NCBI RefSeq assembly: GCF_900142965.1
Contig: NZ_FRCQ01000029.1
Coordinates: 40,124-104,123, forward strand
DNA length: 64,000 nucleotides
Direction: 5' to 3'
From: Rhizobacter sp. OV335
GTDB taxonomy: Bacteria; Pseudomonadota; Gammaproteobacteria; Burkholderiales; Burkholderiaceae_C
Shown: in pieces, positions 32,200 through 42,345 of the stretch
Numbering within the stretch: position 1 is the first letter of the stretch
How the letters are laid out: each line of letters opens with the position of its first letter
Notes under the pieces: generated by a model
What the model saw: only the letters and a program-made list of their open reading frames with translations
The model's database searches: none
Told to the model about the DNA's origin: nothing
Made by a program: the position numbers and the translations under genes

Positions 32200-33138
32200 G
32201 GCGTGCGCCGGCGCAGCCCGCGTGTTGAATCCATTGGCTGCGGCTGCCTGTTCGCGCGCGTATTGCGTCGGCGGCCGTCCGACGTGGCGCGTGAAGGCGA
32301 CGCTGAAGGTGCTCGCCGAGCTGTAGCCGACGCGCTCGGCCACGTCGGCCATCGCGACGCCGTCGCGGCGCAGCAGCTCCTTCGCGAGGGCCATGCGCCA
32401 CGCGAGCAGGTACTCCATCGGGGCCACGCCCACCGTGCGGCTGAAGCGCTCGAAGAACGCCGAGCGCGACAGCGCGGCCTGCTTCGCCAGCTCGACGACG
32501 GTCCAGGTCCGCGTCGGCTGCTCGTGCATCGCGCGGATCGCGGCGGCCAGGCGCGGATCGGCGAGCCCGCGCGCCAAGCCCGGCGAGGCGGCTGTCCCGG
32601 CCGTCGAGCGCAAGGCCTCGATGAACAGCACCTCCAGCAGCCGCGCGAGCACCACCTCGCGCGCAGGCCGCTGCTCGCGCGTTTCCTCGCCCACCAGTTG
32701 CACGAGGGTCGCCAGGCGCTGCTCGCCGTGAACGTGAACGAGCTGCGGCAGCAGCGATACCAGCAAGGCCGCGTCCGGTGAACCGAAGCTGCAGTGGCCC
32801 GCCAGGATGCGCAGGTCCGTCGGGCCCTCCGGCGCGCCGATCCTGAACAGCCCCTGGCCCAGCGCGACCGGCAGCGAGTCGGCCGCATCGGCCGGCGGCT
32901 CGATGCTGGACATCGCGACGCCGAAGGCCGCGGGGATCAGCACGAAATCGCCGGTCTGCAACACGATCGGTTCGTGCCCGTCGAGCGCGAGGCGGCAGCT
33001 GCCCTCGAGGACGACACAGTAGAACGGTTGCCCGGCGTCCGAGCGGCGAATCTGCCACCGGCCCGCGCCGACGACGTGCTTCGAAAACCGGGCAGTCGGC
33101 TGCAGCAGCGTGACCACCTCGGCCATTGGATCCACCAT
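32194..33138 (-). CDS. AraC-family regulator with N-terminal cupin, copy 2
   Basis: Encodes 314 residues with the same architecture as the gene at 30571: cupin sensor with FYCVVLEGSCRLALDG and IVLQTGDFVLIPAAFG, then two helix-turn-helix units (WTVVELAKQAALSRSAFFERFSRTVG and MADVAERVGYSSASTFSVAFTRHVG). It diverges from SDR copy 2 and shares operator spacing with copy 1, so the two regulators may bind each other's sites. Probably produced by duplication of an AraC-SDR unit. Confidence 0.92.
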   Translation of the reverse strand: MVDPMAEVVTLLQPTARFSKHVVGAGRWQIRRSDAGQPFYCVVLEGSCRLALDGHEPIVLQTGDFVLIPAAFGVAMSSIEPPADAADSLPVALGQGLFRIGAPEGPTDLRILAGHCSFGSPDAALLVSLLPQLVHVHGEQRLATLVQLVGEETREQRPAREVVLARLLEVLFIEALRSTAGTAASPGLARGLADPRLAAAIRAMHEQPTRTWTVVELAKQAALSRSAFFERFSRTVGVAPMEYLLAWRMALAKELLRRDGVAMADVAERVGYSSASTFSVAFTRHVGRPPTQYAREQAAAANGFNTRAAPAHAS

Positions 33139-33142
33139 GACC

Positions 33143-33178
33143 GGACTCTCGCCAATGAGATATGGACTCGTGATTGTA
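33143..33178 (-). promoter_or_regulatory. Promoter and direct-repeat operator of AraC regulator 2
   Basis: On the minus strand TACAAT (33178-33173) is followed 3 bases later by GAGTCC (33169-33164), then by GAGTCC (33148-33143), a 21-bp repeat ending 4 bases before the ATG. This matches the region in front of regulator 1 element for element although the bases between are different, which marks these bases as functional. Confidence 0.65.
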
Positions 33179-33237
33179 GGCAGTACGGTCCTCGCGACCT
33201 ATCGTGAAGCCATCGCTCATCTCCACGAAGGAATCCC

Positions 33238-33987
33238 ATGAAAACCGTCCTGATCACCGGCTGCTCGTCCGGCTTCGGCCTCGAGACCGCTCGCTACTTT
33301 CTGGAGCGCGACTGGCAGGTGATCGCCACGATGCGCACGCCGCGCGAAGACGTGCTGCCGCCGTCCGCCCGCCTGCGCGTGCTGCAGCTCGACGTGACCG
33401 ATGAGCAGAGCATCCGCCGCGCCATCGCGGCCGCAGGCCCGATCGACGTGCTCGTCAACAACGCCGGCTTCGGCGCGCCCGCGCCGTTCGAGCTCACCAG
33501 CAGCGAGACGGTGCGTGCGCTGTTCGAGACCAACACCTTCGGCACGATCGCGGTCACGCAGGCGGTGTTGCCGCAGATGCGCGAGCGCAAGTCCGGCGTC
33601 ATCGTGAACGTGACGTCGAGCGTCACGCTGAAGCCGCTGCCGCTGGTGGGCATCTACCGCGCCGCCAAGGCGGCGGTGAATGCGTTCAGCGAATCGCTGG
33701 TGAGCGAGCTCGAGCCGTTCGGCGTGCGCGTGCGCATCGTGCTGCCCGGGTCCTCCGGCGAGACGAACTTCCGCGACACCGCGCGCACCCGCTTGCGTGG
33801 CATCGACGACGAGGTCTACGGCGAGTTCATGAAGCAGACCATCGCCCGCATGATGGCGTCCACCGGCCCCGGCACGCGCGCGACGGACGTCGCCGAGGCG
33901 GTGTGGCGCGCGGCGACCGATCCGTCGGCACCGCTGCGCATCCCGGCCGGTGCGGATGCGGTGCAGTGGGCGGCCGAGGCGAGCTGA
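33238..33987 (+). CDS. Short-chain dehydrogenase/reductase, copy 2
   Basis: Encodes 249 residues. Classical SDR with TGCSSGFG (7-14), VLVNNAGFGAP, and the catalytic S and YxxxK in NVTSSVTLKPLPLVGIYRAAKAA. It is clearly a paralogue of the SDR at 29718-30470 (MKT(I/V)LITGCSSG(Y/F)GLETAR at the start) and is divergent from AraC copy 2. Cytoplasmic oxidoreductase with an unknown carbonyl or alcohol substrate. Confidence 0.9.
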   Translation: MKTVLITGCSSGFGLETARYFLERDWQVIATMRTPREDVLPPSARLRVLQLDVTDEQSIRRAIAAAGPIDVLVNNAGFGAPAPFELTSSETVRALFETNTFGTIAVTQAVLPQMRERKSGVIVNVTSSVTLKPLPLVGIYRAAKAAVNAFSESLVSELEPFGVRVRIVLPGSSGETNFRDTARTRLRGIDDEVYGEFMKQTIARMMASTGPGTRATDVAEAVWRAATDPSAPLRIPAGADAVQWAAEAS

Positions 33988-34121
33988 GCCGACGAGGTTG
34001 CAGTCCTCGTGGCGACCGGCCGCCGCCCACCAAGTCACTATGAACCGGTCGTCAGCGAGTGAGCTTGGCGATAGGCTTCGCCGCGCCGACGGCAGTGGGG
34101 TCGGATCCCAGCCACCTCGTC

Positions 34122-34157
34122 TGTACGTCATTGACGTGCATACGTCTCAGACGTACA
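34122..34157 (+). promoter_or_regulatory. Palindromic operator of the HigBA-type locus
   Basis: TGTACGTC (34122-34129) and GACGTACA (34150-34157) are perfect inverted arms. Additional ACGT cores lie between them, giving several half-sites. The second arm ends 6 bases before the toxin start, so a bound antitoxin would block transcription and translation start. Confidence 0.7.
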
Positions 34158-34163
34158 TTCCCA

Positions 34164-34478
34164 ATGCTGACCTTTGCCGAGACACCGACCTTCGCCGCCG
34201 AAGCAGACAAGGTCTGGACGGAAGAAGAACGGATCGATTTCTTCCGCTGGCTCGCAGCCAATCCGCAAGCGGGGGATCTGATCCCGGAGAGCGGGGGATG
34301 TCGCAAGGTGCGATGGTCGCGTGCCGGCATGGGCAAGCGAGGCGGCGTCCGGGTCATCTACTTCGTTCGCCTGGCTTGCGGCGAAATCTGGCTGCTGTTG
34401 GTGTATGCGAAGTCCGTGCGAGACAACATTCCCGGCCACTTGCTCAAGGCGATACGAGAGGAGATCGAACATGGCTAG
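34164..34478 (+). CDS. RelE/HigB2-like toxin
   Basis: Encodes 104 residues of the RelE/ParE superfamily in the HigB-2 subgroup. Typical parts are WTEEERIDFFRWLAANPQAGDLIPESGGCRKVRWSRAGMGKRGGVRVIYFV and IWLLLVYAKSVRDNI followed by a final helix. Family members cut mRNA on the ribosome. The toxin comes first and the antitoxin second, with an 8-bp overlap, which is normal for HigBA. The palindrome upstream is the likely autoregulatory site. Confidence 0.88.
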   Translation: MLTFAETPTFAAEADKVWTEEERIDFFRWLAANPQAGDLIPESGGCRKVRWSRAGMGKRGGVRVIYFVRLACGEIWLLLVYAKSVRDNIPGHLLKAIREEIEHG

Positions 34479-34776
34479 CCGCCCATCCACGAAGAAAACG
34501 TCTGCTGGCGAGGCGCTGGGGCTCAAGTTGCTGCAATCGGTGCGCGAAATGAAGGCTGGCCAAGCCGCGCGCACGACGAAGGTCGAGCCGAACGAAGTGG
34601 TGCAGGCACGCGAGAACACCGGCTTGTCGCAAGCGCAGTTCGCCGAGGCGCTGAGCATCTCGAAGCGCACGCTGCAGGAATGGGAGCAGGGGCGTCGATC
34701 GCCATCGGGTGCTGCCCAGACCTTGATCCGCATTGCGATGAAGCATCCCGAAATCGTTCGCGAGGCACTCGCGTGA
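34471..34776 (+). CDS. HigA2-like antitoxin with XRE helix-turn-helix
   Basis: Encodes 101 residues. The N-terminal 45 residues are polar and likely neutralise the toxin. Residues about 47-95 are an XRE domain (VVQARENTGLSQAQFAEALSISKRTLQEWEQGRRSPSGAAQTLIRI). It overlaps the toxin gene by 8 bp and should repress the operon through the palindrome at 34122-34157. Confidence 0.9.
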   Translation: MASRPSTKKTSAGEALGLKLLQSVREMKAGQAARTTKVEPNEVVQARENTGLSQAQFAEALSISKRTLQEWEQGRRSPSGAAQTLIRIAMKHPEIVREALA

Positions 34777-34803
34777 ACAGAAGTCAGGTGGATACCCGAC
34801 GCG

Positions 34804-35799
34804 CTACGCTCTGACAGCGGCGAACGCCCGATCCCCCACCCGCGACGCGCTCGGCGGGTGCCCGATCACCCGCTTGAACGCCCGGCTGAACGAGGCCTCG
34901 GAGTCGTAACCGAGCCGGTCCGCCGCCACCGCGATGCGCATGCCGTCGTTCGCGATCCAGTGCCGGGCCTGGAACATCTTCACCTTGGCCACGTACTTCG
35001 CCGGGCTCTCGCCCATCGTGCGCGTGAAGGCCTCGGCGAAGCTGGAGCGCGACGCCCCCATCAGGTCGGCCATCATCGGCACGCTCCAGTCGCGGTCGGG
35101 CGCCGCGTGGATGGCCGCGATCACCTTGCCGATCTTCGGGCAGCGCACCGCGGCGATCCAGCCGGTGGAGTCGCTGCAGCCGCACTCGACCCACGCGCGG
35201 ATGATGCTGGCCGCCAGCACGTCGGCCAGCCGCGCGAGGATGCCGCAGGCGCCGATGCGGTCGAGCGCCACCTCGCGCTCCATCGCGTCGAGCAGCGCCG
35301 GCACGGTGACGTCGCGCTTCGCGAGGTCGCCGGCGTGCATCACGTCCGGCATCATCGTCAGCAGCGGGTGCAAGGGGTCGAGGTTGAAGCGCAGCGCGCC
35401 GCAGAACATCACGTCGGGCGGCACGGCGCCCTCCACCTCGCCCACCGGGTCCCGCGGCCCGATGTTCTCGGCACCCACCAGGTAGATGTTGTCCGACACC
35501 GCCACCCGCGCCAGCGAATCGATGTCGACCGCCGGCACGTCGGGCGAGCTGGCCAGGATGTGGAAGCTGCCGCGCGGCAGCAGCACCGCATCGCCCGGGT
35601 TCAGCCGCTTCCAGTCGGTCGACGGGGTGCGCAGCCAGCTGCCGCCGCTGCCGACGAAGTGAAAGCGCGCCGCCCGCTGCGCCGGAAACGCCACCGCCCA
35701 CGGCGCGCGCAACACGCAGCGGCCGTACTCCACGCCATCGAGCCGCAGCCCCAGCAGGATCTCGGTGAGTTCGTCACGGTCGGACAAAAAGTCATTCAT
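34804..35799 (-). CDS. AraC-family regulator with cupin sensor, copy 3
   Basis: Encodes 331 residues. Same general plan as the two regulators upstream but more distant: a cupin part with WAVAFPAQRAARFHFVGSGGSWLR and LNPGDAVLLPRGSFHILA, then helix-turn-helix units (WSVPMMADLMGASRSSFAEAFTRTMGESPAKYV and IAVAADRLGYDSEASFSRAFKRVIG). It is divergent from an MFS pump 88 bp away and is its likely regulator. It lacks the GAGTCC direct repeats of the other two. Confidence 0.92.
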   Translation of the reverse strand: MNDFLSDRDELTEILLGLRLDGVEYGRCVLRAPWAVAFPAQRAARFHFVGSGGSWLRTPSTDWKRLNPGDAVLLPRGSFHILASSPDVPAVDIDSLARVAVSDNIYLVGAENIGPRDPVGEVEGAVPPDVMFCGALRFNLDPLHPLLTMMPDVMHAGDLAKRDVTVPALLDAMEREVALDRIGACGILARLADVLAASIIRAWVECGCSDSTGWIAAVRCPKIGKVIAAIHAAPDRDWSVPMMADLMGASRSSFAEAFTRTMGESPAKYVAKVKMFQARHWIANDGMRIAVAADRLGYDSEASFSRAFKRVIGHPPSASRVGDRAFAAVRA

Positions 35800-35887
35800 T
35801 TCGGCTCTTCCGGCATTCAAACGCCGAAATCCTAGCCCTAAGCTCCCAACCCAGTCCACCACAAGGCCACTCGTCGGCCTGCCCACC

Positions 35888-37093
35888 GTGTCTTCTGCCC
35901 CGATCGCCGCACTTCCAGAGTCCCCCGCCGGCCATGCCGACTGGCCCGCCATCGCCTCGCTGACGCTGGGCGTGTTCGGGCTCGTCACGGCCGAATTCCT
36001 GCCCGCCAGCCTGCTGACCGCGATGGCCACCGACCTCGGCGTCACCGATGGCGCGGCCGGCCAGGCCGTGACCGCCACAGCGTTGATCGGCGCCATCGCG
36101 GCGCCATCGATCCCGCTGCTGACGCGCCGGCTCGACCGCCGGATCGTGATGCTCGCGCTGACCGCGCTGCTGATCCTGTCCAACCTGATCGCGGCCACCG
36201 CCAGCAGCCTGCCGGTGCTGCTGGTGGCGCGCGTGATGCTGGGTGTCGCGCTCGGTGGCTTCTGGTCGATGTCGGCCGCGCTCGCGTTGCGGCTGGTGCC
36301 CGAGGCGCAGTTCGCGCGGGCGATGTCCGTCATCCTCACCGGGGTCTCGGTGGCCACCGTCGGCGCCGCGCCGATCGGGGCGTGGATGGGCTCGGTGTGG
36401 GGCTGGCGCAGCGCGTTCATCGCGGCCGGCGTCGTCAGCGTGCTGACGTTCGCGGTGCAGTTCTTCACGCTGCCGGCGCTGCCGCCGCGCGACAACCCGA
36501 ACCTGCGCGTGCTGGGCGAGCTGCTGCGGCGCCCGCCGGTGCGCGTCGCGCTGCTGGCCGTGCTGCTGGTGGTGTCGGGGCACTTCGCCGGCTTCACCTA
36601 CATCCGCCCGCTGATGGAGCACGTGACGCACCTGTCGGTGAGTGCCGTCTCGGCGGTGCTGCTCGGCTACGGCATCGGCGGCTTCTTCGGCAACTTCGCC
36701 GGCGGCTGGGTGGCCCAGCGCAGCGAGCGCCATGCAATCGTCTTCGGCGGCGTGCTGATCGCGCTGCTGGCGGCCAGCTTGCTGGTGGGCGGCAGCTCGG
36801 TGTGGGTCACCGCGATCGCGGTGCCGCTGTGGGGCTTCGCGTTCGGCGCGTTCCCGGTCGGCTTCCAGACCTGGATCGTGCGGGCCGCGCCCGACCAGGC
36901 CGAAGGCGCGGGCGGGCTGCTGGTGGCGGCGTTCCAGATCGCGATCGCGAGTGGGGCGATCGGCGGCGGCTTGCTGGTGGATCACATCGGCGCGCTGGGC
37001 GGGCCGGCCTTCGCGGTGGTCGCGCTGGTGCTGGGCACGCTGCTGACGCTGCGCCACGGGCCGCGGCCGGTGCCGGTGCCGGTGCCGGCTTGA
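35888..37093 (+). CDS. MFS transporter, DHA1-type drug or nucleoside exporter
   Basis: Encodes 401 residues with 12 predicted membrane helices, from IASLTLGVFGLVTAEFLPASLL to FAVVALVLGTLLTL. The motif between helices two and three (PLLTRRLDRR) and the overall pattern fit DHA1 exporters such as NepI and AraJ. It pumps small molecules out using the proton gradient; the substrate is unknown. The GTG at 35888 is the best start before helix one, although no clear ribosome site is seen. The AraC gene is divergent, and the CurA-like gene follows by 16 bp. Confidence 0.88.
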   Translation: MSSAPIAALPESPAGHADWPAIASLTLGVFGLVTAEFLPASLLTAMATDLGVTDGAAGQAVTATALIGAIAAPSIPLLTRRLDRRIVMLALTALLILSNLIAATASSLPVLLVARVMLGVALGGFWSMSAALALRLVPEAQFARAMSVILTGVSVATVGAAPIGAWMGSVWGWRSAFIAAGVVSVLTFAVQFFTLPALPPRDNPNLRVLGELLRRPPVRVALLAVLLVVSGHFAGFTYIRPLMEHVTHLSVSAVSAVLLGYGIGGFFGNFAGGWVAQRSERHAIVFGGVLIALLAASLLVGGSSVWVTAIAVPLWGFAFGAFPVGFQTWIVRAAPDQAEGAGGLLVAAFQIAIASGAIGGGLLVDHIGALGGPAFAVVALVLGTLLTLRHGPRPVPVPVPA

Positions 37094-37109
37094 TCAGGCG
37101 GCGGCGACC

Positions 37110-38147
37110 ATGAGCGACACCCTCAGCCGCCGCATCGTGCTCGCCGCCCGACCGCACGGGCTGCCGGCGGCGCACGATTTCCGCATCGAGACGCAGCCGA
37201 TCCCGATGCCCGGCGAGGGCCAGGTGCTGCTGCGCACGCTGTACTTGTCGATCGATCCGTACATGCGCAACCTGATGGACGCCATCGGCCCGGGCTATGC
37301 GCCGCCGGTGGCGATCGGCGCGGCGATGGTCGGCGGCACGGTGAGCCGCGTGATCGCGTCGCGGCATCCGCGCTTCGCGGTCGGCGAGCTGGTGCTGGCC
37401 AACGCCGGCTGGCAGGACCACGCGTTGTCGAACGGCGATGACCTGCTGGTGCTGGGCGACATGGCGCAGCCCTCGCTCGCGCTGGGTGGCTTGGGCATGA
37501 CCGGCTTCACCGCGCACGTCGGGCTCGAAGACATCGGCCAGCCGCGGCCGGGCGAGACCGTCGTCGTCTCGGCGGCCACCGGGGCGGTCGGCGCGGTGGC
37601 GGGCCAGTTGGCCCGGTTGAAGGGCGCCCGCGTGGTCGGCATCGCCGGTGGCACCGACAAGTGCCGGTATGCGGTGGAGGTGCTCGGCTTCGACGCCTGC
37701 GTCGATCGCCGCGAACCCCGGTTCGGCGAACAGCTGGCCGCCGCGTGCCCGGCCGGCATCGACGTGTACTTCGAGAGCGTCGGCGGGGCCGTCTTCGACG
37801 CGGTGCTGCCGCTGCTGAACATCGGCGCGCGCGTGCCGGTCTGCGGCTTCATCGCGCACTACAACGAGGGTGATGCCCCGGCCGGGCCGGACCGCCTGCC
37901 GCAGGTGCATGCCGCGCTGCTGCAGCGGCGGATCCGCATGCAGGGCTTCATCGTGCTCGACCACTACGGCGACGACGGCGAGCGCTTCGCAGCGTTCCGC
38001 CGCGAGATGGCGCAGCGGCTCGCCGACGGCGCGGTGACCTTGCGCGAGGATCTCGTCGACGGGCTGGAGAACGCGCCGGCCGCGTTGCGCGCACTGCTCG
38101 AAGGGCGCAACTTCGGCAAGCTGGTCGTGCGCGTGGCGCAGGGGTGA
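37110..38147 (+). CDS. NADP-dependent 2-alkenal/enone reductase, MDR family (CurA-like)
   Basis: Encodes 345 residues of the zinc-free medium-chain reductase group related to leukotriene B4 dehydrogenase and CurA. It has LSIDPYMRNLM, the nucleotide site VVVSAATGAVGAVAGQLARLKGARVVGIAGGTDKC, and YFESVGGAVFDAVLPLLN. Such enzymes reduce double bonds of reactive enals and enones. It is probably cotranscribed with the MFS exporter, which suggests a joint detoxification unit. Convergent with the next regulator gene. Confidence 0.9.
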   Translation: MSDTLSRRIVLAARPHGLPAAHDFRIETQPIPMPGEGQVLLRTLYLSIDPYMRNLMDAIGPGYAPPVAIGAAMVGGTVSRVIASRHPRFAVGELVLANAGWQDHALSNGDDLLVLGDMAQPSLALGGLGMTGFTAHVGLEDIGQPRPGETVVVSAATGAVGAVAGQLARLKGARVVGIAGGTDKCRYAVEVLGFDACVDRREPRFGEQLAAACPAGIDVYFESVGGAVFDAVLPLLNIGARVPVCGFIAHYNEGDAPAGPDRLPQVHAALLQRRIRMQGFIVLDHYGDDGERFAAFRREMAQRLADGAVTLREDLVDGLENAPAALRALLEGRNFGKLVVRVAQG

Positions 38148-38148
38148 G

Positions 38149-38991
38149 TCAGCGCACCACGCGCTGCTGGTCGATCAGCGACGCGATGGCAAGCGTGGCC
38201 TCGGGCGTGATCGGCGTGAAGACCACCATGCTCAGCCCGTCGGCAGCGTCGAAGGCGAAGCTCGAGTACTCCAGCGTGATCGGCCCGGCGATCGGGTGCG
38301 CGATGCGCTTGCGGCCGACCCAGTGCCGGCTCACCTCGTTCTCGGCCCACATGCGGCGGAAGTCGGGGCTGCGCGCCTGCAGTTCGGTGGCGAGCGCGAC
38401 GGCCTCGGGGGACCCGCCGGCGCGGGCCACGTCGATGCGGAACACCGCGAGCGCGAAGCGCGCATCGGATTCCCAATCGGGCCAGCGGTCGGTGGTGCTG
38501 AGTTCGCCGAACAGGCGGCGCAGCAGGTTGCGCTCGCCGACCGGCAGCGCGGCGTAGTCGGTCAGCACCGCGGCGGCGGCCGTGTTCCACGCGACGATGT
38601 CCCAGGTCGGCGTCTTCACGATGGCGGGGCTGGTCGCGAACGCATCGAGCACGCGTTGCAGCGATGGCGGAACGGCAGAGGGCGGGGCCGGGCTGAGCGG
38701 CGGCGGCCGCTGCTGCGCGAGCAGGAACAGCATCTCGCGGCCGGCGGCGTCGAGTTCCAGCGCGTGCGCCAGCCGCTCCAGCACCTCGTCCGACGGCGGG
38801 CCGCCGCGCCCCTGTTCCAACCACGTGTACCAGGTGATGCTCACGGACGCGCGCGTCGCGACCTCTTCGCGCCGCAGGCCGGGTGTGCGACGCCGGCCCG
38901 GCGCATCGGGTGCGGGCAGCAAACGGGCGCGGCGGTCGCGCAGGAAGGCGCCGAGCGTGAGGACCGGGTCGGGAAGGGTGTCAGCGCCCAT
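38149..38991 (-). CDS. XRE-family regulator with MmyB-like ligand domain
   Basis: Encodes 280 residues. Residues about 10-85 hold the helix-turn-helix with the typical GRRRTPGLRREEVATRASVSITWYTWLEQGRGGPPSDEVLERLAHAL. Residues about 105-275 are the MmyB-like ligand-binding domain with its signature TWDIVAWNTAAAAVLTDY and a conserved W-VG.KRI.HP segment. These regulators often respond to fatty-acyl ligands. It diverges from the epimerase-like gene with a small palindrome between. Confidence 0.92.
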   Translation of the reverse strand: MGADTLPDPVLTLGAFLRDRRARLLPAPDAPGRRRTPGLRREEVATRASVSITWYTWLEQGRGGPPSDEVLERLAHALELDAAGREMLFLLAQQRPPPLSPAPPSAVPPSLQRVLDAFATSPAIVKTPTWDIVAWNTAAAAVLTDYAALPVGERNLLRRLFGELSTTDRWPDWESDARFALAVFRIDVARAGGSPEAVALATELQARSPDFRRMWAENEVSRHWVGRKRIAHPIAGPITLEYSSFAFDAADGLSMVVFTPITPEATLAIASLIDQQRVVR

Positions 38992-39004
38992 GCCTGTTAA
39001 CTCT

Positions 39005-39016
39005 CATACCTGTATG
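39005..39016. promoter_or_regulatory. Short palindrome between XRE regulator and epimerase genes
   Basis: CATAC (39005-39009) and GTATG (39012-39016) form a perfect inverted repeat 14 bp upstream of the regulator start. It is a candidate operator for the XRE protein acting on both divergent genes. Confidence 0.4.
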
Positions 39017-39081
39017 CGCTCTCGGCTTTTCGCGGCCCCGGCAACGAAGGACAGTACGCCCTTCACCAATCGGGAGTCAGT

Positions 39082-39972
39082 ATGCGTGTATTCGTGACGG
39101 GAGCCACCGGCTTCATCGGGTCGGCCATTGCGCGGGAGCTGCAGGCCACGGGGCACCAGGTGCTCGGGCTGGCGCGCAACGATGCGGCCGTCGCCAGCCT
39201 GGCGGCGATGGGCGTCGAGGCGCATCGCGGCGAGCTGTCGGACACCGACAGCCTGGCCGCTGCGGCGCGGGCCTGCGACGGCGTGATCCACATGGCGTTC
39301 ATCCATGACTTCAGTGCGTACGCGGCGTCGGTCGAGACCGACCTGCGCGCGGTCGACGCGATGACCCGCGCGCTGGAGGGAACCGGCAAGCCGTTCATCG
39401 GGACCTGCGGCACGGCGCTGCTCGCGGGCGGGCGCGTCGGCACCGAAGCCGACGCGCCGACACCCGGCACCGCGGGCCACATGCGGGCCGCGTCGGAGGG
39501 CAAGGTGCTGGCCTCGGCGGCCAGCGGCGTGCGATCTGCCGTGGTGCGGCTGGCGCCCACCGTGCATGGTGCCGGCGACCACGGCTTCGTGCCGATGCTG
39601 ATCGACATCGCGCGCCGCACCGGTGTCGCGGCGTACATCGGCGACGGCGCGAACCGCTGGCCGGCGGTGCACCGCTCTGACGCGGCGCGGCTGTATAGGC
39701 TCGCGCTGGAGGGCGCCGTGCCGGGATCTCGCCTGCATGGCGTCGCCGAGCAAGGCGTGCCGATGCGCGCGATCGCCGAAGCGATCGGTCGCGGCCTGGG
39801 CGTGCCGGTGCGCAGCCTCACGCTCGACGAAGCCCGCGCGCATTTCAGCTGGATGACCGGCTTCGTCGCGATGGACAACCCGTGCAGCAGCGAGATCACA
39901 CGCAGCACGTTGGGATGGCAGCCGAGCGGGCCAGGGCTGCTGGCGGACCTGCGGGACGGGGGATACTTCTGA
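39082..39972 (+). CDS. NAD-dependent epimerase/dehydratase-like (extended SDR) protein
   Basis: Encodes 296 residues. It opens with the dinucleotide-binding sequence VFVTGATGFIGSAIARELQATGHQVLGLARN. The YxxxK of classical SDRs is replaced by a region around AGHMRAASEGKVLASA, so it may belong to the atypical NmrA or SDR48-like group and lack ordinary epimerase catalysis. Cytoplasmic. It is divergent from the XRE regulator, its likely controller. Confidence 0.85.
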   Translation: MRVFVTGATGFIGSAIARELQATGHQVLGLARNDAAVASLAAMGVEAHRGELSDTDSLAAAARACDGVIHMAFIHDFSAYAASVETDLRAVDAMTRALEGTGKPFIGTCGTALLAGGRVGTEADAPTPGTAGHMRAASEGKVLASAASGVRSAVVRLAPTVHGAGDHGFVPMLIDIARRTGVAAYIGDGANRWPAVHRSDAARLYRLALEGAVPGSRLHGVAEQGVPMRAIAEAIGRGLGVPVRSLTLDEARAHFSWMTGFVAMDNPCSSEITRSTLGWQPSGPGLLADLRDGGYF

Positions 39973-40085
39973 CCGATCGATCCGCGGAGTTCCGTTGACC
40001 ACTGCAGCCGTTTTCACCACGGCGGTCTCGATCGCGCGGTTCAGGCATGATCCGGCCCGCCGAAGCTGCAAGAGGTCGTCTCGCC

Positions 40086-40274
40086 GTGAAGAGAATCCGG
40101 GTCATACAGTTTGTCTTTTTCGCCATGGCCATGGCGCTGTACGTGGCGGACTGGAAAAGCGCTGGGGCCGGCTTCGGTCTGCTGGGCGTCGCGTTCGAAG
40201 TGGCCGCGTGGATCTCCTGCTTCGCAGAGAAGCGACCGCTGGTGCACGAGCACCGCGACGAGTCGAGCCGATGA
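40086..40274 (+). CDS. Small membrane protein
   Basis: Encodes 62 residues from a GTG start with AAGAGG upstream. Two hydrophobic segments (VIQFVFFAMAMALYVADW and FGLLGVAFEVAAWISCF) fill most of it. It overlaps the next gene by ATGA, which supports translation. The function is unknown. Confidence 0.5.
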   Translation: MKRIRVIQFVFFAMAMALYVADWKSAGAGFGLLGVAFEVAAWISCFAEKRPLVHEHRDESSR

Positions 40275-40861
40275 ACCGAACCGCACAGAGAAAGATCGCG
40301 CAAGGTCTCTACGTCGCCGTGAGCCTGTGCGTGGGGCTGTGGATCGGAACACGTCCGCACCTGGGGCTGGGCATCAAGATGGCGATGGCATTCGTGCTGC
40401 TGATCCCCGGGCGGATCAACAGCTTTCTCTACCGCGATCTCTACACGTCGTTGCGGGCCTTCAACCGCGAGGACCACGATGGAGCGCATGTGGCCGCGAC
40501 CCGCTTCGTCGATGACCTTCGACGCCACCCGTGGAAGCAACGGGTGCGGCTTGGTTGGAGCGGGATCTATTCCAACGACCTCGCGTCGCTCGGCTTCAAC
40601 AACATCGGTGCGGCGGATCTTCACTGTGGCCGAGCCGAAGCGGCCGAACGCGCGCTGCGCACCTCGATCGAGCACGATCCGCTGAACCCGTTGCCGTACT
40701 TCAACCTGGCCGTTCTTGAGAGTCTGCGCGACGCCCCGGACAAGTCCGATGAATTCAGGCGGCGGGCATTTGAATTGGGCTACAGCGGCAGCACCGGCGA
40801 TGCGATCGTGCAGCAGGTGCATGCCATCTACGCTCGCCTGGAGGGGCGCAAGGCCGCCTGA
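40271..40861 (+). CDS. Membrane-anchored TPR-like protein
   Basis: Encodes 196 residues. The N-terminal 55 residues contain two hydrophobic segments (GLYVAVSLCVGLWIG and IKMAMAFVLLIPG). The rest is helical with TPR-like repeats (FNNIGAADLHCGRAEAAERALRTSIEHDPLNPLPYFNLAVLE), suited to protein contacts. It overlaps the small membrane protein gene by 4 bp, so the pair is translationally coupled. The function is unknown. Confidence 0.7.
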   Translation: MNRTAQRKIAQGLYVAVSLCVGLWIGTRPHLGLGIKMAMAFVLLIPGRINSFLYRDLYTSLRAFNREDHDGAHVAATRFVDDLRRHPWKQRVRLGWSGIYSNDLASLGFNNIGAADLHCGRAEAAERALRTSIEHDPLNPLPYFNLAVLESLRDAPDKSDEFRRRAFELGYSGSTGDAIVQQVHAIYARLEGRKAA

Positions 40862-40869
40862 TGTCGCGC

Positions 40870-42219
<1,350 letters not shown>

Positions 42220-42345
42220 TTACGCACCGGCACGCGCTTCGTGAAGCGAATAGTTTTGGAACGAGTTATCAGCGGCGCTCATGGCGGGCGGTTGCCGCAG
42301 CGCCGGCTACAGTTCGCGCATCAACTTCCATCGAGCGTGCTCCCC

